Assembly: GCF_000023445.1 (NCBI RefSeq) | Contig: NC_012881.1 | Coordinates: forward strand, 1,245,501-1,309,500 | Direction of reading: 5' to 3' | DNA length: 64,000 bases | Source of the DNA: Maridesulfovibrio salexigens DSM 2638 | GTDB taxonomy: Bacteria > Desulfobacterota > Desulfovibrionia > Desulfovibrionales > Desulfovibrionaceae | Translations under genes and position numbers: made by a program | Shown here: positions 1 to 9,256 of the stretch, piece after piece | Layout of the letters: each line of letters begins with the position of its first letter | How positions within the stretch are numbered: position 1 is the first letter of the stretch | The notes under the pieces: model-generated | What the model was told of the DNA's origin: nothing | The model's database searches: none | The model's input: only the letters and a program-made list of their open reading frames with translations

Positions 1-1
1 C

Positions 2-82
2 CCTCCCCGCAAACGCAGTACCCTGTTTAAAGGACAAGCTGTTATGGCTATGAGTCTTGCCCACCCAGAAAGGGAAAATTAG
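2..82 (+). CDS. C-terminal end of an upstream gene (partial)
   Basis: An open frame runs in from the left edge and ends at TAG 80-82, three bases before the next ATG at 86. It gives 26 residues, basic at first and ending in Pro-Glu-Arg-Glu-Asn. The tight spacing suggests the upstream gene is in one transcription unit with the binding-protein gene that follows. The protein cannot be identified from so short a tail, and the frame could be open by chance. Confidence 0.45.
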   Translation, partial: PPRKRSTLFKGQAVMAMSLAHPEREN

Positions 83-85
83 TTT

Positions 86-1291
86 ATGAAAAAGATATTG
101 CTTCTGGTTCTGTTTTTGGTCCTTGTTGCCTGTGAACGCTCTGTGTCAGTAGAAGTTGAAGAAACCGATCATTCAGGTGTTTATCCTGACAAAGTTGTTC
201 TTGGTGCTTCACTCGCCCTTAAGGGACATGCCAGTTATCTCGGAACTCAGACCATTCATGGGGCTCTTGCTTATCTTAAGCATATCAATGAGCAGGGCGG
301 AATTCACGGTCGTGAAGTTGAAGTAGTAACATATGATGATTCCTATGATCCGCCAAAGTGTTTGATCAATACCCAGAAGCTGCTCATAGACGATAAAATT
401 TTTGCTCTATTCTGCTATGTAGGAACCCCCACAACGGTAGAGGTTTTGCCGCTGGTAGAGGATGCACGTATTCCTTTGCTCGGAATGTTTACCGGAGCGG
501 ATGCCCTGCGTAAGCCCTTCAACCGCTATGTGATTAACATCCGTCCTTCATATTATCAGGAAACCCGCGAAGCCGTGCGACATATGGTCGAGGACCTTGG
601 CATTACGAAAATTGCTGTTTTTTACCAATATGACGCCTTCGGTTTTGACGGTCTTACCGGAACAGAATTGGCATTGAAGGATTTTGATCTTGAGCCGGTA
701 GCAAGAGGCTCTTATACCCGGGGTTCATTAGATGTCAGCGAGGGAGTTGAGCGCATCAAGGATTCCGGGGCGCAGGCGGTATTCATGATAGGAACCAGTG
801 GGCCGTGTATTAAGTTCATGAACCATTTGCAGCAGGAGGGACTTTCTCCTGTCTACTACACCGTTTCATTTATGGGCGCGCGTGAATTTGCTAGGCACCT
901 GAAATCGGACAAGGAACTTGTGATCATGTCGCAAGTGGTTCCGCCTTTTGCTGATGACCGTGATTTATCCAGCTCCGAAGCTGCCAGCTATATTGAATTG
1001 TTAAAGAGATATTATCCTGAGGACACACCAAACCTTGTGGGACTGGAAGGTTTTTTCAATGCCCGCATTCTTGTGGAAGGTTTGCGTCGCAGTGGGCGGG
1101 ATCTGGATCGAGAGGTCTTTATCAAGGCTATTGAGTCTATGGATAAATATGAAATAGCACCGGGAATAACTGTTTCATACGGTAAGCACGACCATCAGGG
1201 CATGGATAAAGTCTATTTTACCCGTTTCAAAAACGGCAGGTTCGAGTTGATAAGAAATTGGGCTGAGTTAAAGCAGGGGACATTGAAATGA
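86..1291 (+). CDS. Periplasmic binding lipoprotein, branched-chain amino acid (LivJ-like) family
   Basis: The 401-residue protein begins with a lipoprotein signal: two lysines, a hydrophobic core, and a lipobox ending at Cys16 (LVAC). The rest has the type I periplasmic binding fold seen in LivJ/AmiC-like receptors (GASLALKGHASYLG near residue 40, then HINEQGGIHGREVEVVTYDD). No transporter permease or ATPase lies beside it. Instead its stop overlaps the ATG of a membrane histidine kinase by four bases (ATGA, 1288-1291). That coupling suggests a ligand receptor that feeds the kinase rather than an importer subunit. The ligand cannot be read from the sequence; amino acids, amides or short organic acids are typical of the family. 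Confidence 0.85.
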   Translation: MKKILLLVLFLVLVACERSVSVEVEETDHSGVYPDKVVLGASLALKGHASYLGTQTIHGALAYLKHINEQGGIHGREVEVVTYDDSYDPPKCLINTQKLLIDDKIFALFCYVGTPTTVEVLPLVEDARIPLLGMFTGADALRKPFNRYVINIRPSYYQETREAVRHMVEDLGITKIAVFYQYDAFGFDGLTGTELALKDFDLEPVARGSYTRGSLDVSEGVERIKDSGAQAVFMIGTSGPCIKFMNHLQQEGLSPVYYTVSFMGAREFARHLKSDKELVIMSQVVPPFADDRDLSSSEAASYIELLKRYYPEDTPNLVGLEGFFNARILVEGLRRSGRDLDREVFIKAIESMDKYEIAPGITVSYGKHDHQGMDKVYFTRFKNGRFELIRNWAELKQGTLK

Positions 1292-3318
1292 AAAAGATTT
1301 CAATGCAGGAACTTGTTGAGCGTTTTTCCGGTCTTACCCTCAAGAATAAAATTTTTATCTCTACTCTGGGGGTTATCCTGATCATCAGCGCTATTATTGC
1401 GTTGCTGGCCCGCTGGATTCTTGTGTCCTCATTGACCAAAGAGCTTGAGTTGCGCGGAGTAGCAATTGCCTATTCCATTGCTGAGCGCGGGGCCGGATAC
1501 ATTCTGGATAAAGATTATCCCAAGCTGCTCAGCCTTGCTTTCGAGGAAGCCAAACTTCGTGAACGGCAGCACCTGATCACTTACATATATATCTTGGACA
1601 AGGACGGTAAGGTGCTTTGCCACACTTTTACCAAGCCTTTTCCCGGAAAACTGGCTCAAGCCAATCCCGTACCTGAGGAAGCAGACAAGTCTTTGCGACT
1701 TATCGATCTGGGGAAAACCTCAGCTTACGACATCGCCGTACCTATCAAAGAAGGTTTGTACCGAATCGGAACAGTGCATGTGGGGCTGAACAAAATTCAT
1801 ATCGACCAGCTCGTCTCCACTCTCCGATTTACGTTTTTGGGTTTTATTTCATTTGTGGTTGTGATCATCTTTTGGATCAGTCACAGGCTGGCGAAATATA
1901 TTACGCAACCTGTAAGTACTCTGACCCGTGTTTCAGATGAGCTTTCCAAAGGCAATTTTGATATCAGTCTGGATCTGCTTGCGGGTGGATCGGACTGGAA
2001 TCCTTCCGCCTGTCCTGCCTACTACAATACGGATTTTCCCTGCTGGCATTTTGACCTGTCTACCAACGATGATAATCGTGAAGCGGATGGACGACCCAAT
2101 CGCCAAAAATGCCGGGACTGTCATTTCTATTACAAGCGTGATGGCGATGAGGTGGTGCAGCTCGGGGATAGTTTCCGCAATATGGTTTGGTCCATCAAGC
2201 TTTACCGCCGCAAATTGCGTGAGTCCGAGGAAAAATACAAATCACTTTTTGATAGTGGGCCGGATCCTGTTCTGGTTGTTTCCTGTGACGATTTTACTAT
2301 CATGGATGCCAACCCGCGTGTGACAGAGCTTTACGGCTATTCCCGCAATGAACTTATCGGTGAGCAGTTTTTGAGACTGGGGCCGGAGTCCAACGGTGAA
2401 TGTATCAAGGCTTTTGAGGAATATGGCGGTCCTTCCGGCTGCATTTATTTTCCTAAAATCATTCATTACCGCAAGGGTGGAACTCCGGTTTATGTAAACA
2501 TGCATGCCTGTCCCATTACCTATAAGAGTCAGCCGTCCATAATCGTAGCGGTTAATGACATTACCGAGATTATCGAGAAAGATGCCCAGCTGGTGCAGGC
2601 TGCAAAAATGAAGTCCCTCGGGGAGATGTCCGCCGGCGTAGCGCATGAGGTCAATCAGCCGCTAAATGCTATTAAGATGGGCAGTGAGTATCTTGCTCTT
2701 ATGGCTGAACAGGGGCGGGACGTTCCTGCCAGTCAGTTGCAGGAAGTGGCTAAAGAGGTCAGCAATCAGGTTGATCGTGCTGCCGAGATTATCAGTGCTT
2801 TGCGGGCCTTCGGTCGCAAATCCGGTTTCAAGACTGACAAGGTGGATATTAATGCTCCTATCCGCAGTGTCCTTGCCCTTGTTACCAAGCAGTTTGAGTT
2901 GCAGAATATTTTTATTCGTTTGAACCTTATGGATGGATTGACCAAGATTGTCGCTGAGGATAACCGTTTACAGCAGGTAATGTTCAACTTGGTGAACAAT
3001 GCTCGTGATGCCATTGCCGAGAAGCGGGAAAACCTTGGGTTGGACAGCGAAGATTACATCAATATAGACACTTATGAAGACGGTAAATTGGTGTATGTGC
3101 GTGTTTCTGATACCGGGGCAGGTATTACCGAGGAAGTACGCAATAAGATTTTCGAGCCGTTTTTCAGTACCAAAGAGGTAGGATATGGCATGGGTTTGGG
3201 CCTCGCTATTACCTATGGCATAGTAAGAGACTACAAAGGCAGTATCGATATTGAGAGCGAACCCGGAAACGGAACTTCGTTCATAATCAGTTTCCCGGCT
3301 GCTCCGAATGAAAATTAG
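1288..3318 (+). CDS. Membrane sensor histidine kinase (HAMP with Cys insert, PAS, HisKA, HATPase)
   Basis: 676 residues. A first membrane segment lies at about 22-45, a periplasmic sensor at about 46-178, and a second membrane segment at 180-202. A HAMP-like linker starts near 203. A PAS domain follows at about 312-430, then HisKA with phospho-acceptor His453 in [11 protein letters not shown], and a HATPase domain with the N box near 567, DTGAGI at about 608 and GMGLGLA at about 635. Between the HAMP start and the PAS sits an unusual segment (about 235-290) with Cys242, Cys252, Cys275 and Cys278, which could bind metal or be redox active. The gene overlaps the binding-lipoprotein gene by 4 bp and precedes a response regulator, so the three probably form one pathway. 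Confidence 0.9.
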   Translation: MKKISMQELVERFSGLTLKNKIFISTLGVILIISAIIALLARWILVSSLTKELELRGVAIAYSIAERGAGYILDKDYPKLLSLAFEEAKLRERQHLITYIYILDKDGKVLCHTFTKPFPGKLAQANPVPEEADKSLRLIDLGKTSAYDIAVPIKEGLYRIGTVHVGLNKIHIDQLVSTLRFTFLGFISFVVVIIFWISHRLAKYITQPVSTLTRVSDELSKGNFDISLDLLAGGSDWNPSACPAYYNTDFPCWHFDLSTNDDNREADGRPNRQKCRDCHFYYKRDGDEVVQLGDSFRNMVWSIKLYRRKLRESEEKYKSLFDSGPDPVLVVSCDDFTIMDANPRVTELYGYSRNELIGEQFLRLGPESNGECIKAFEEYGGPSGCIYFPKIIHYRKGGTPVYVNMHACPITYKSQPSIIVAVNDITEIIEKDAQLVQAAKMKSLGEMSAGVAHEVNQPLNAIKMGSEYLALMAEQGRDVPASQLQEVAKEVSNQVDRAAEIISALRAFGRKSGFKTDKVDINAPIRSVLALVTKQFELQNIFIRLNLMDGLTKIVAEDNRLQQVMFNLVNNARDAIAEKRENLGLDSEDYINIDTYEDGKLVYVRVSDTGAGITEEVRNKIFEPFFSTKEVGYGMGLGLAITYGIVRDYKGSIDIESEPGNGTSFIISFPAAPNEN

Positions 3319-3357
3319 TTTTACCTAGTTTAATATAAAGTTATCCAGGGGTTGGGT

Positions 3358-4071
3358 GTGAGTAGAATTCTTGTAATTGATGATGAAAAAGCAACCTTGA
3401 ATATGTTCAAGATGCTTTTGACCGCATACGGTCATGAGGTCCTTACTGCTGAAAACGGCGAGGAAGGGATCAGTGTTTTTGATGCTGAAAAACCTGATCT
3501 GGTCATGACAGACATAAAAATGCCCGGCATGGACGGTTTGCAGGTTTTAGGAAAAATTAAATCAATTTCACCTGATTCCGAGGTTATCGTGATTACCGGT
3601 CATGGAGATATGGACCTTGCGATTAAGGCGCTCAACCTTGATGCTACAGATTTTCTCAATAAACCGGTCAAGCGGGAGGAGCTTGAGAAGGCTCTTCAGC
3701 TGTCAGCGGACAGGATTGAATTTGCCCGCAGCAGGCAGAAAGATATTGTGCTGACCCTTGAAGATGATCTGGCGGTGATCAATGTCAGCGGCAACCTGAC
3801 TTCTAAATCAGAAGGGCTTTTGCAGGATGTTTTTGATGAGGCTCTTGCCACAGCCAAGGGAAGTTTTCTGCTCGTGTTCGAAGAGAAATCCTCTATCAAT
3901 GGAGCGGCTATGGATTCCCTGTACAAGCTGGTGGAGAAGGCCCGTACCCGTGGTTGCGGAGTGCATATCGCAGGCCTTTCCGAGAATTTCCGTTCCGTAC
4001 TCGATTCCATGGGCATCACCCAGATGGCTTCTGTTTATGAGACTGAGCAGGAGGCGCGAGGAAGTTTCTAG
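3358..4071 (+). CDS. Response regulator: receiver domain fused to a STAS-like domain
   Basis: I place the start at GTG 3358 because AGGGG at 3347-3351 sits six bases upstream. A TTG at 3352 would be too close to it. The 237-residue product has a receiver domain (Asp8-Asp9, phospho-acceptor Asp52 in TDIKMPG, conserved Thr in VITGHG and Lys in NKPVK). From about residue 127 it continues into an anti-sigma-factor-antagonist-like (STAS) fold: a short strand VINVSGNL, then LLVFEEKSSINGAAMDSL and a terminal helix. No DNA-binding domain is present. Output is therefore expected through protein partner binding, like SpoIIAA-type switches, downstream of the kinase at 1288-3318. Confidence 0.85.
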   Translation: MSRILVIDDEKATLNMFKMLLTAYGHEVLTAENGEEGISVFDAEKPDLVMTDIKMPGMDGLQVLGKIKSISPDSEVIVITGHGDMDLAIKALNLDATDFLNKPVKREELEKALQLSADRIEFARSRQKDIVLTLEDDLAVINVSGNLTSKSEGLLQDVFDEALATAKGSFLLVFEEKSSINGAAMDSLYKLVEKARTRGCGVHIAGLSENFRSVLDSMGITQMASVYETEQEARGSF

Positions 4072-4104
4072 GTGATATACCTATAGCGCGGAAAATTGTT
4101 TTTC

Positions 4105-4152
4105 AAAAGAAAAGCGGTCCTGAGTAGTGCTACTCAGGACCGCTTTTCTTTT
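4105..4152. terminator. Bidirectional intrinsic terminator
   Basis: A near-perfect inverted repeat, with AGCGGTCCTGAGTAG pairing with CTACTCAGGACCGCT, is flanked by A-rich DNA on the left and T-rich DNA on the right. It lies between the converging response regulator (ends 4071) and mltG (ends 4169), so it can terminate both. Confidence 0.9.
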
Positions 4153-4168
4153 GAGATATGGGTTTCGT

Positions 4169-5290
4169 CTAATTGTAAGATCGATATGTGTCTCTATTCC
4201 TACGCAACTGATATTTTTTAACCGCTGCGTTGTGCTCTTTGAGCGATTTGCTGAAATAGTGAGATCCGTCACCCTTGGCTACGAAATAGAGGTAGGAGTG
4301 CTGCTCAGGGTTAATCGCTGCCTTAAGCGATTCAAGACCGGGTGAGCATATGGGGCCGGGGGGCAGACCCCGGTGCTGGTAAGAATTGTAGGGGTTGGAT
4401 TTGTCGGTCAGGTGTTTTTTGCGCAGGTTGCCGTCAAAGGTCTCACCCAGACCGTAAATAATGGTCGGGTCACATTGCAGCAGGTAGCCTTTCTTGAGGC
4501 GGTTGGCGAATACCCCGGCAATGGTGCGTCGCTCACTTACATCCCCGGTTTCCTTTTCCACGAGGGAAGCAAGGATCACGGTCTTGTGGATTTCTGCAGG
4601 GGAGGGCAGCTTGCCAGCCCAAGCCTTGTTAGCGGCTTTATGAAATTCTTTGAGCATGGTTTCGACCATGACTTTGCCGGTTTCATTTTTGGGTCTGGTC
4701 AGCAGGTATGTTTCCGGGAAAAGATAGCCTTCAGCATTCTTTGCCGGGATTTTATATTTCGCCAGCAGTTCCGGATCGGATACAGCCTGCTTGAATGCTG
4801 CGTATTCGGTTAGACCGGATTCATCAGCTTTTGCTGCTGTGGCCCACCAAGTGAGTCCTTCTCGTACTGAAAATTTGTGCAGGATGCCGGAAGATGTAGT
4901 CAGGGTATCAAGCACCTGCGGAGCGGTCATGTTGGACCAGAGTCTGAATTCCCCGGCGCGAACCTTGGAAGCTTTGCCTTGGGCCTGTGCATATTCACGG
5001 AACTGTTTGACGTCGGTAATGAGTCCGGCCTCGGCAAGGTCGCTTGCTACGGTCCACAGGGGCTGGCCCTGTTCAACGGTAAAAAGAATCTCACGTCCTT
5101 CAAGCTCCGGGGGAACATTGAGGAAGGTCCAGTTGCGGTACATAAACCAGCCTGCCACCAGCATAAGTGCCATACACCCGAAGGCGATGGTAGGCATTAC
5201 ATAACGTAGAACTACGCTCGGGCGAGCCACGTTTCCAGAATTATTTTCGCTGCCTGGCTGTCCAGATTCTTCTTTCTTTTCCGGTCCCAA
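4169..5290 (-). CDS. mltG: Endolytic murein transglycosylase MltG
   Basis: 373 residues of the YceG/MltG family, which cuts nascent glycan strands and helps end peptidoglycan chain growth in the inner membrane. A short cytoplasmic tail is followed by one membrane segment at about 33-52, a LysM-like region (GREILFTVEQGQPLWTVASDLA), and the catalytic domain with the family signature ASLVEKETG (catalytic Glu), FANRLKKGYLLQCDPT and NPYNSYQHRGLPPGPI. The start is TTG at 5290: a perfect AAGGAGG (5304-5298) lies seven bases upstream, whereas ATG 5197 has no ribosome site. This start lies inside ruvX and gives a 79-bp overlap, which suggests translational coupling. Confidence 0.93.
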   Translation of the reverse strand: MGPEKKEESGQPGSENNSGNVARPSVVLRYVMPTIAFGCMALMLVAGWFMYRNWTFLNVPPELEGREILFTVEQGQPLWTVASDLAEAGLITDVKQFREYAQAQGKASKVRAGEFRLWSNMTAPQVLDTLTTSSGILHKFSVREGLTWWATAAKADESGLTEYAAFKQAVSDPELLAKYKIPAKNAEGYLFPETYLLTRPKNETGKVMVETMLKEFHKAANKAWAGKLPSPAEIHKTVILASLVEKETGDVSERRTIAGVFANRLKKGYLLQCDPTIIYGLGETFDGNLRKKHLTDKSNPYNSYQHRGLPPGPICSPGLESLKAAINPEQHSYLYFVAKGDGSHYFSKSLKEHNAAVKKYQLRRNRDTYRSYN

Positions 5291-5619
5291 AGTCCGGCCT
5301 CCTTGAGTTCGTCTTCCGCTGCAATTGAGCTGAGTCTTTCATCAACAAGATGTATAGGCAAGTCAACCCGCCTTTCCAGTGATGCCGCAAAGTTGCGGAC
5401 CTGACGGGTGGTCAAAGTATCTTCCCCGTCCAGAGATAAGGGAAGGCCGATGACGATGTCACCGACCTTCTCATTTTCTATAATTTCAAGCAACTCCGAG
5501 AACATGGCGTCGCGGGTAGTGCGTTCCATCACTTTATATGGAAACGCAAAGATTTGATCAGGGTCACTGATCGCCAAGCCCACGCGCTTTGTACCAAAGT
5601 CTATGCTTAGTACTTTCAT
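5212..5619 (-). CDS. ruvX: RuvX/YqgF putative Holliday junction resolvase, also linked to pre-16S rRNA processing
   Basis: 135 residues, the normal family length. The RNase H-like fold is recognisable from SIDFGTKRVGLAISD at the N terminus (first catalytic Asp), DIVIGLPLSLDGE in the middle, and LVDERLSSIAAEDEL with the later acidic residues. Asp near SQAAKIILETWL completes the family pattern. The gene overlaps mltG downstream by 79 bp, and the DNA encoding KEAGLWD of ruvX also supplies the mltG ribosome site. A palindromic intergenic repeat lies just upstream of its start. Confidence 0.93.
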   Translation of the reverse strand: MKVLSIDFGTKRVGLAISDPDQIFAFPYKVMERTTRDAMFSELLEIIENEKVGDIVIGLPLSLDGEDTLTTRQVRNFAASLERRVDLPIHLVDERLSSIAAEDELKEAGLWDRKRKKNLDSQAAKIILETWLARA

Positions 5620-5648
5620 ATAAAACCAAAATCAAAACTATTAAAACG

Positions 5649-5712
5649 TTTTGGGATTCTTAAACCCTTTTGGAAAGGGTTTAAGGGCCCCGGCAGGGTC
5701 GCCGAAGGCAAG
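5649..5712. repeat. Palindromic intergenic repeat (REP-like), copy 1
   Basis: The core is TTTTGGGATTCTTAAACCC followed by a perfect 12-bp hairpin: CTTAAACCCTTT at 5659-5670, loop TGG, AAAGGGTTTAAG at 5674-5685. A GC-rich tail then ends in GCCGAAGGCA. The same GGGATTCTTAA(A/G)CCC opening recurs at 44803 and 47286. It sits between the end of the dehydrogenase gene and the start of ruvX, and may also act as a terminator. Confidence 0.7.
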
Positions 5713-5713
5713 C

Positions 5714-8700
5714 TTATATCAATACGAGTTCATCCTGACGGGTGGCTCTTTCAAGTTCTTTCTTGAAATCTTTGCGCCACTTGGGTCCGCCGATAAGCTC
5801 GGCCATGTATTCCACAGTGTGGAGTACGCGGTTTTGTTTTTTCAGGGTATCCATGTTGCGCTTGATACCTACTTTACAAGACGGGCAGCCTACCAGTACC
5901 GGGGTTTCCTTACCATATCCCTGAAGATCTTTCTTGAGTTGTCCGCCCTTGCGGTCGCGCAGCTTGTTATAGATTTCAGGGCTGGTGATGGAGCCGAGAC
6001 CGGATTCTCCGCAACAGCCGGGAGAGAGTTTTACCTCAGCACCGAGCATGTCGGCAACTGCTTTTCGGTACATTTCCGGGGCCTTGTTCTTTTTCACATC
6101 GGTCCATTCGGTGTGGCAGGAGGCGTGGTAGATCACATCTCTTGCTGCATTGGCAGTGTTGAAATTGAGGTTGCCCGGATTGGTCAGCAGATATTGAACG
6201 GCATCACTACGGTTAATATCGTAACCAAGCTCCTTGAATTCATATGATTCAAGGGATTCGCGACAGGTTCCGCAGGCGGTGATCAGGGTGGAAACCTTCA
6301 TGCCTGCAATGGAAGCCTTGGCGATTCGGTATTGAATGTCGCTGATGTTGCGGTGGCGGTTGGTGTTGTAAGCTTCAACACAGCCGCTTGCCAGCAGCGG
6401 ATAACCGCAGCAAAGGTGCTTGGCCGGCATGATTACGTTCACGCCGGATTTGAGCAGCAGGTACAGGGTTGCCATACCGATGTCCTTGGAGAACAGGGAC
6501 GCACCGCAGCCGGGGAAGTAGTAGACACTGTCCGGTGCGGGGGTGTTCTGCAGAAACATGGAACCCTTGTCGAGATTGATGGTCTCGGACAGGTTTTTGA
6601 AATCCATGGCCGGGGTCTTGCTGTGCAGCATGGGTGATTCCATGCGTCTGCGCCAGTGACCGGGAATAAGTCCGATTGCCTTGGCCTGCAATCCTGCGGA
6701 CAGGGACAGGAATTTGGCTGCCTTGGGTAATCTGCTCTGCGGGTCCTTGGCTACGAAACCGAGTACGGCATTCTTGATGGGATGTCCGCTGTCACCTTTG
6801 TATTCGAGGAAAGAACGGATCTGGAGTGCTGCTCCTGCGGAATCAATCTTGATCGGGCAGACAGAGGTGCAACGGCCACAGGCGGTGCAATGCTCCATGA
6901 GCTTCCTGAGTCTGGTCATAAGATTCGGAGAAGGTTCGCCGCGCTGTACCTGTGAATAGTAGATGGCCTCAATGAGTGCACCCAGTGCGATGTTTTTGTT
7001 GCGCGGATGGTACATGAGTCCTTCTTGAGGGAAGAACATGGGGCAGACCTGCTTGCATTTTCCGCAACGGGTGCAGGTCTGGATGTTCTGGAGCAGCTCC
7101 ATCAGGTGTTCCTTATCCTTGATAGCAGTCTTGTTCAGGTCGTTAATGAGCCTGTTGAACGAGAATGTGTATGCCGGAGAAGGAAGATTCCTGCGGGTCA
7201 GCTTGCCGGGGTTGAGGATATTGAGCGGGTCCACCTTGAGCTTGTAAGCTTTGATGGCTTCGATCTTTTCCTCGGAAAGGTAGTCGATCTTGGTGATGCC
7301 GATTCCGTGTTCACCGGAAACCTCACCTTTAAGTTCAAGAACTTTCTTAAATACATCGTCAACTGCTTCGTGGGCGCTGTGCAGCATATCCGGGTCGTTG
7401 GAGTTGACCGGAATGTTCACGTGGCAGTTACCGTCACCGGCATGCATGTGGTTGGCGATGATGATGCGCTGTTCTTTGAGCTTGGCAAGAATCTTGTTGA
7501 TTTTTGAGTCCAGCTTGGGGAATTCGTCGCGCAGTTCCTGAAAGAGGTAATAGACCTGACTTTCAAGTTCCTGGTCACTCATATCCTTGCCGGTAATTTT
7601 GCCTTTGAGGATGTTGGTGGTCCGCTCAAGGGCCAGCTCAACTTTGGGTTCCTCAATCGGGAATCCCTGCAATTCCTTGATGGAAAGCAGAGAACGCCGG
7701 TAGATTTTGGCAAGGTAGATCAGGTTCAGATCTTCAAGGAAGTCCGAGAAGTCCGGTATAACTTCAAGAGGAATAACGATATCTTCGTTAACCTTGAAGC
7801 CGGAAGTGCGTTTAGCAATAGCGGAAAGCTTGTGGCGGTCTTCCCAGAAGAGTTCCGCCTCCTTTTCGTCTCGGGCTGCAAATATGTCCACCCCGTCATA
7901 GGGCTGGGCAATGGAAAGGATAGTGTCTACTGCACTCTGCAAAGCAGCTTCGTCATCGGAATCCAGCTGCAGAATGAGTACGGAAATGGGATCACCTTCG
8001 TACTTTTCGGATTTTTTAACGTACTTGATAGCCTGTACGTACTTGGGACCGAATTCTTCCAGTGCAGAGATTTTTACAAGGTCACCTTCCTCACGGATGG
8101 TGTCGCGCAGTGCTACAACATCTTTGATAACCAGCATGGCGTTGCGCATGGAGCGACCGAAGAATTCAAGGCAGAGCACGCGAGAGTTGCTCGGCTTGGG
8201 ATAAAGGGCGAAGCAGCATTCAGTAATGATACCGTCGACCCCTTCCTTCTGTACGCCGGGCAGTCCACCAAGGTACTTGTTGGTTACGTCCTTGCCGAGT
8301 CCAGTGGTGCGGATTTCTTCGGCGGTGAGTTCGATAGTGTCGATGAGACGGTCTTTGGAATCAAAGATTTCAAAAGTTGCATTCTCGTTGGCGAAAATCT
8401 TGTGACCGGGATGACCTTTGCGGCGCACTTCAATAAGTTCGCCTTTAGGCATGACCATTTTATAACTGATGATGTTATCGATGGTGCAGCCATATTCGAA
8501 AGCAAAGGGGCCGCCGGAGTTCTCGGAAATGTTACCGCCAAGGGAAGATCCGGCTTTTGATGCGGGGTCTACGGTAAAGAGCACGCCTTTTTTATCCGCA
8601 GCTTTTATGGCATCAAGGGTGATTACACCAGCCTGAGCACAAAGGGTCATGGCATCGGTGTCTACGCTGAGAATTTTTTTGAAGCGAGCAAGGGAAAGAA

Positions 8701-9256
8701 CGGCTGTGCGGTCAAGAGCCGGGATAGCGCCCCCGGTTGCTCCGGTTCCGCCACCACGAGGGATCAGGCCGAACTGCATTTCGTTCGCAAGGCGTACAAT
8801 GGCCCGGACCTGTTCGGTATCTTCCGGAAAAAGAACCGCGATGGGCAGTTCAATACGCAGGTCAGTGGCATCTGTTGCGGATTGCACAACAGTGTGCGGC
8901 TCAAGGCCGATACAGTGTTCAGGCAGGATTTCTTTCATCTTTTCGACGAATCTGTCCCGAAATTCCATATCCGCATCCTGCTTAAGCCAGAAATTTTCCA
9001 CTGCACGGGTTAAGCGTTGCGGGTACTCACCGGAAAGGGTGGGGCGGGCAAGGGTGAGTGTGCGGGATACTGATTTGCGGACCAGTTCCGGATTGATGAA
9101 TGGGTTGTAGCGCACAAGGAAAAGCTCAGCTGCGATGCTTTCCGCAAGGGTACGCACATCTTCGGGCCAGCCTTTAAATTCAAAGGGATCAAGGCCGAGT
9201 ACCCTTTGTAGCAGGGCTTCGGCAGGAATAGAAATATGGGGACCTAATTGAGGCAT
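5714..9256 (-). CDS. Fused FAD-linked oxidase / Fe-S (GlcD-GlcF-like) D-2-hydroxyacid dehydrogenase
   Basis: A 1180-residue fusion of two proteins that are separate in many bacteria. Residues about 130-300 form the FAD-binding domain (PRGGGTGATGGAIP phosphate loop) and about 340-700 the FAD-oxidase C-terminal domain, with HMHAGDGNCHVN and SGEHGIGI. Two 4Fe-4S ferredoxin motifs follow (CTRCGKCKQVC and CTACGRCTSVC). Two CCG domains come last, with CCGYPL and CCGESG, as in heterodisulfide reductase and GlcF subunits. By family this is a membrane-associated D-lactate or glycolate dehydrogenase passing electrons from FAD through Fe-S clusters, which suits a lactate-using sulfate reducer. Which hydroxyacid is used cannot be told. 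It is monocistronic with its own promoter-operator. Confidence 0.9.
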   Translation of the reverse strand: MPQLGPHISIPAEALLQRVLGLDPFEFKGWPEDVRTLAESIAAELFLVRYNPFINPELVRKSVSRTLTLARPTLSGEYPQRLTRAVENFWLKQDADMEFRDRFVEKMKEILPEHCIGLEPHTVVQSATDATDLRIELPIAVLFPEDTEQVRAIVRLANEMQFGLIPRGGGTGATGGAIPALDRTAVLSLARFKKILSVDTDAMTLCAQAGVITLDAIKAADKKGVLFTVDPASKAGSSLGGNISENSGGPFAFEYGCTIDNIISYKMVMPKGELIEVRRKGHPGHKIFANENATFEIFDSKDRLIDTIELTAEEIRTTGLGKDVTNKYLGGLPGVQKEGVDGIITECCFALYPKPSNSRVLCLEFFGRSMRNAMLVIKDVVALRDTIREEGDLVKISALEEFGPKYVQAIKYVKKSEKYEGDPISVLILQLDSDDEAALQSAVDTILSIAQPYDGVDIFAARDEKEAELFWEDRHKLSAIAKRTSGFKVNEDIVIPLEVIPDFSDFLEDLNLIYLAKIYRRSLLSIKELQGFPIEEPKVELALERTTNILKGKITGKDMSDQELESQVYYLFQELRDEFPKLDSKINKILAKLKEQRIIIANHMHAGDGNCHVNIPVNSNDPDMLHSAHEAVDDVFKKVLELKGEVSGEHGIGITKIDYLSEEKIEAIKAYKLKVDPLNILNPGKLTRRNLPSPAYTFSFNRLINDLNKTAIKDKEHLMELLQNIQTCTRCGKCKQVCPMFFPQEGLMYHPRNKNIALGALIEAIYYSQVQRGEPSPNLMTRLRKLMEHCTACGRCTSVCPIKIDSAGAALQIRSFLEYKGDSGHPIKNAVLGFVAKDPQSRLPKAAKFLSLSAGLQAKAIGLIPGHWRRRMESPMLHSKTPAMDFKNLSETINLDKGSMFLQNTPAPDSVYYFPGCGASLFSKDIGMATLYLLLKSGVNVIMPAKHLCCGYPLLASGCVEAYNTNRHRNISDIQYRIAKASIAGMKVSTLITACGTCRESLESYEFKELGYDINRSDAVQYLLTNPGNLNFNTANAARDVIYHASCHTEWTDVKKNKAPEMYRKAVADMLGAEVKLSPGCCGESGLGSITSPEIYNKLRDRKGGQLKKDLQGYGKETPVLVGCPSCKVGIKRNMDTLKKQNRVLHTVEYMAELIGGPKWRKDFKKELERATRQDELVLI

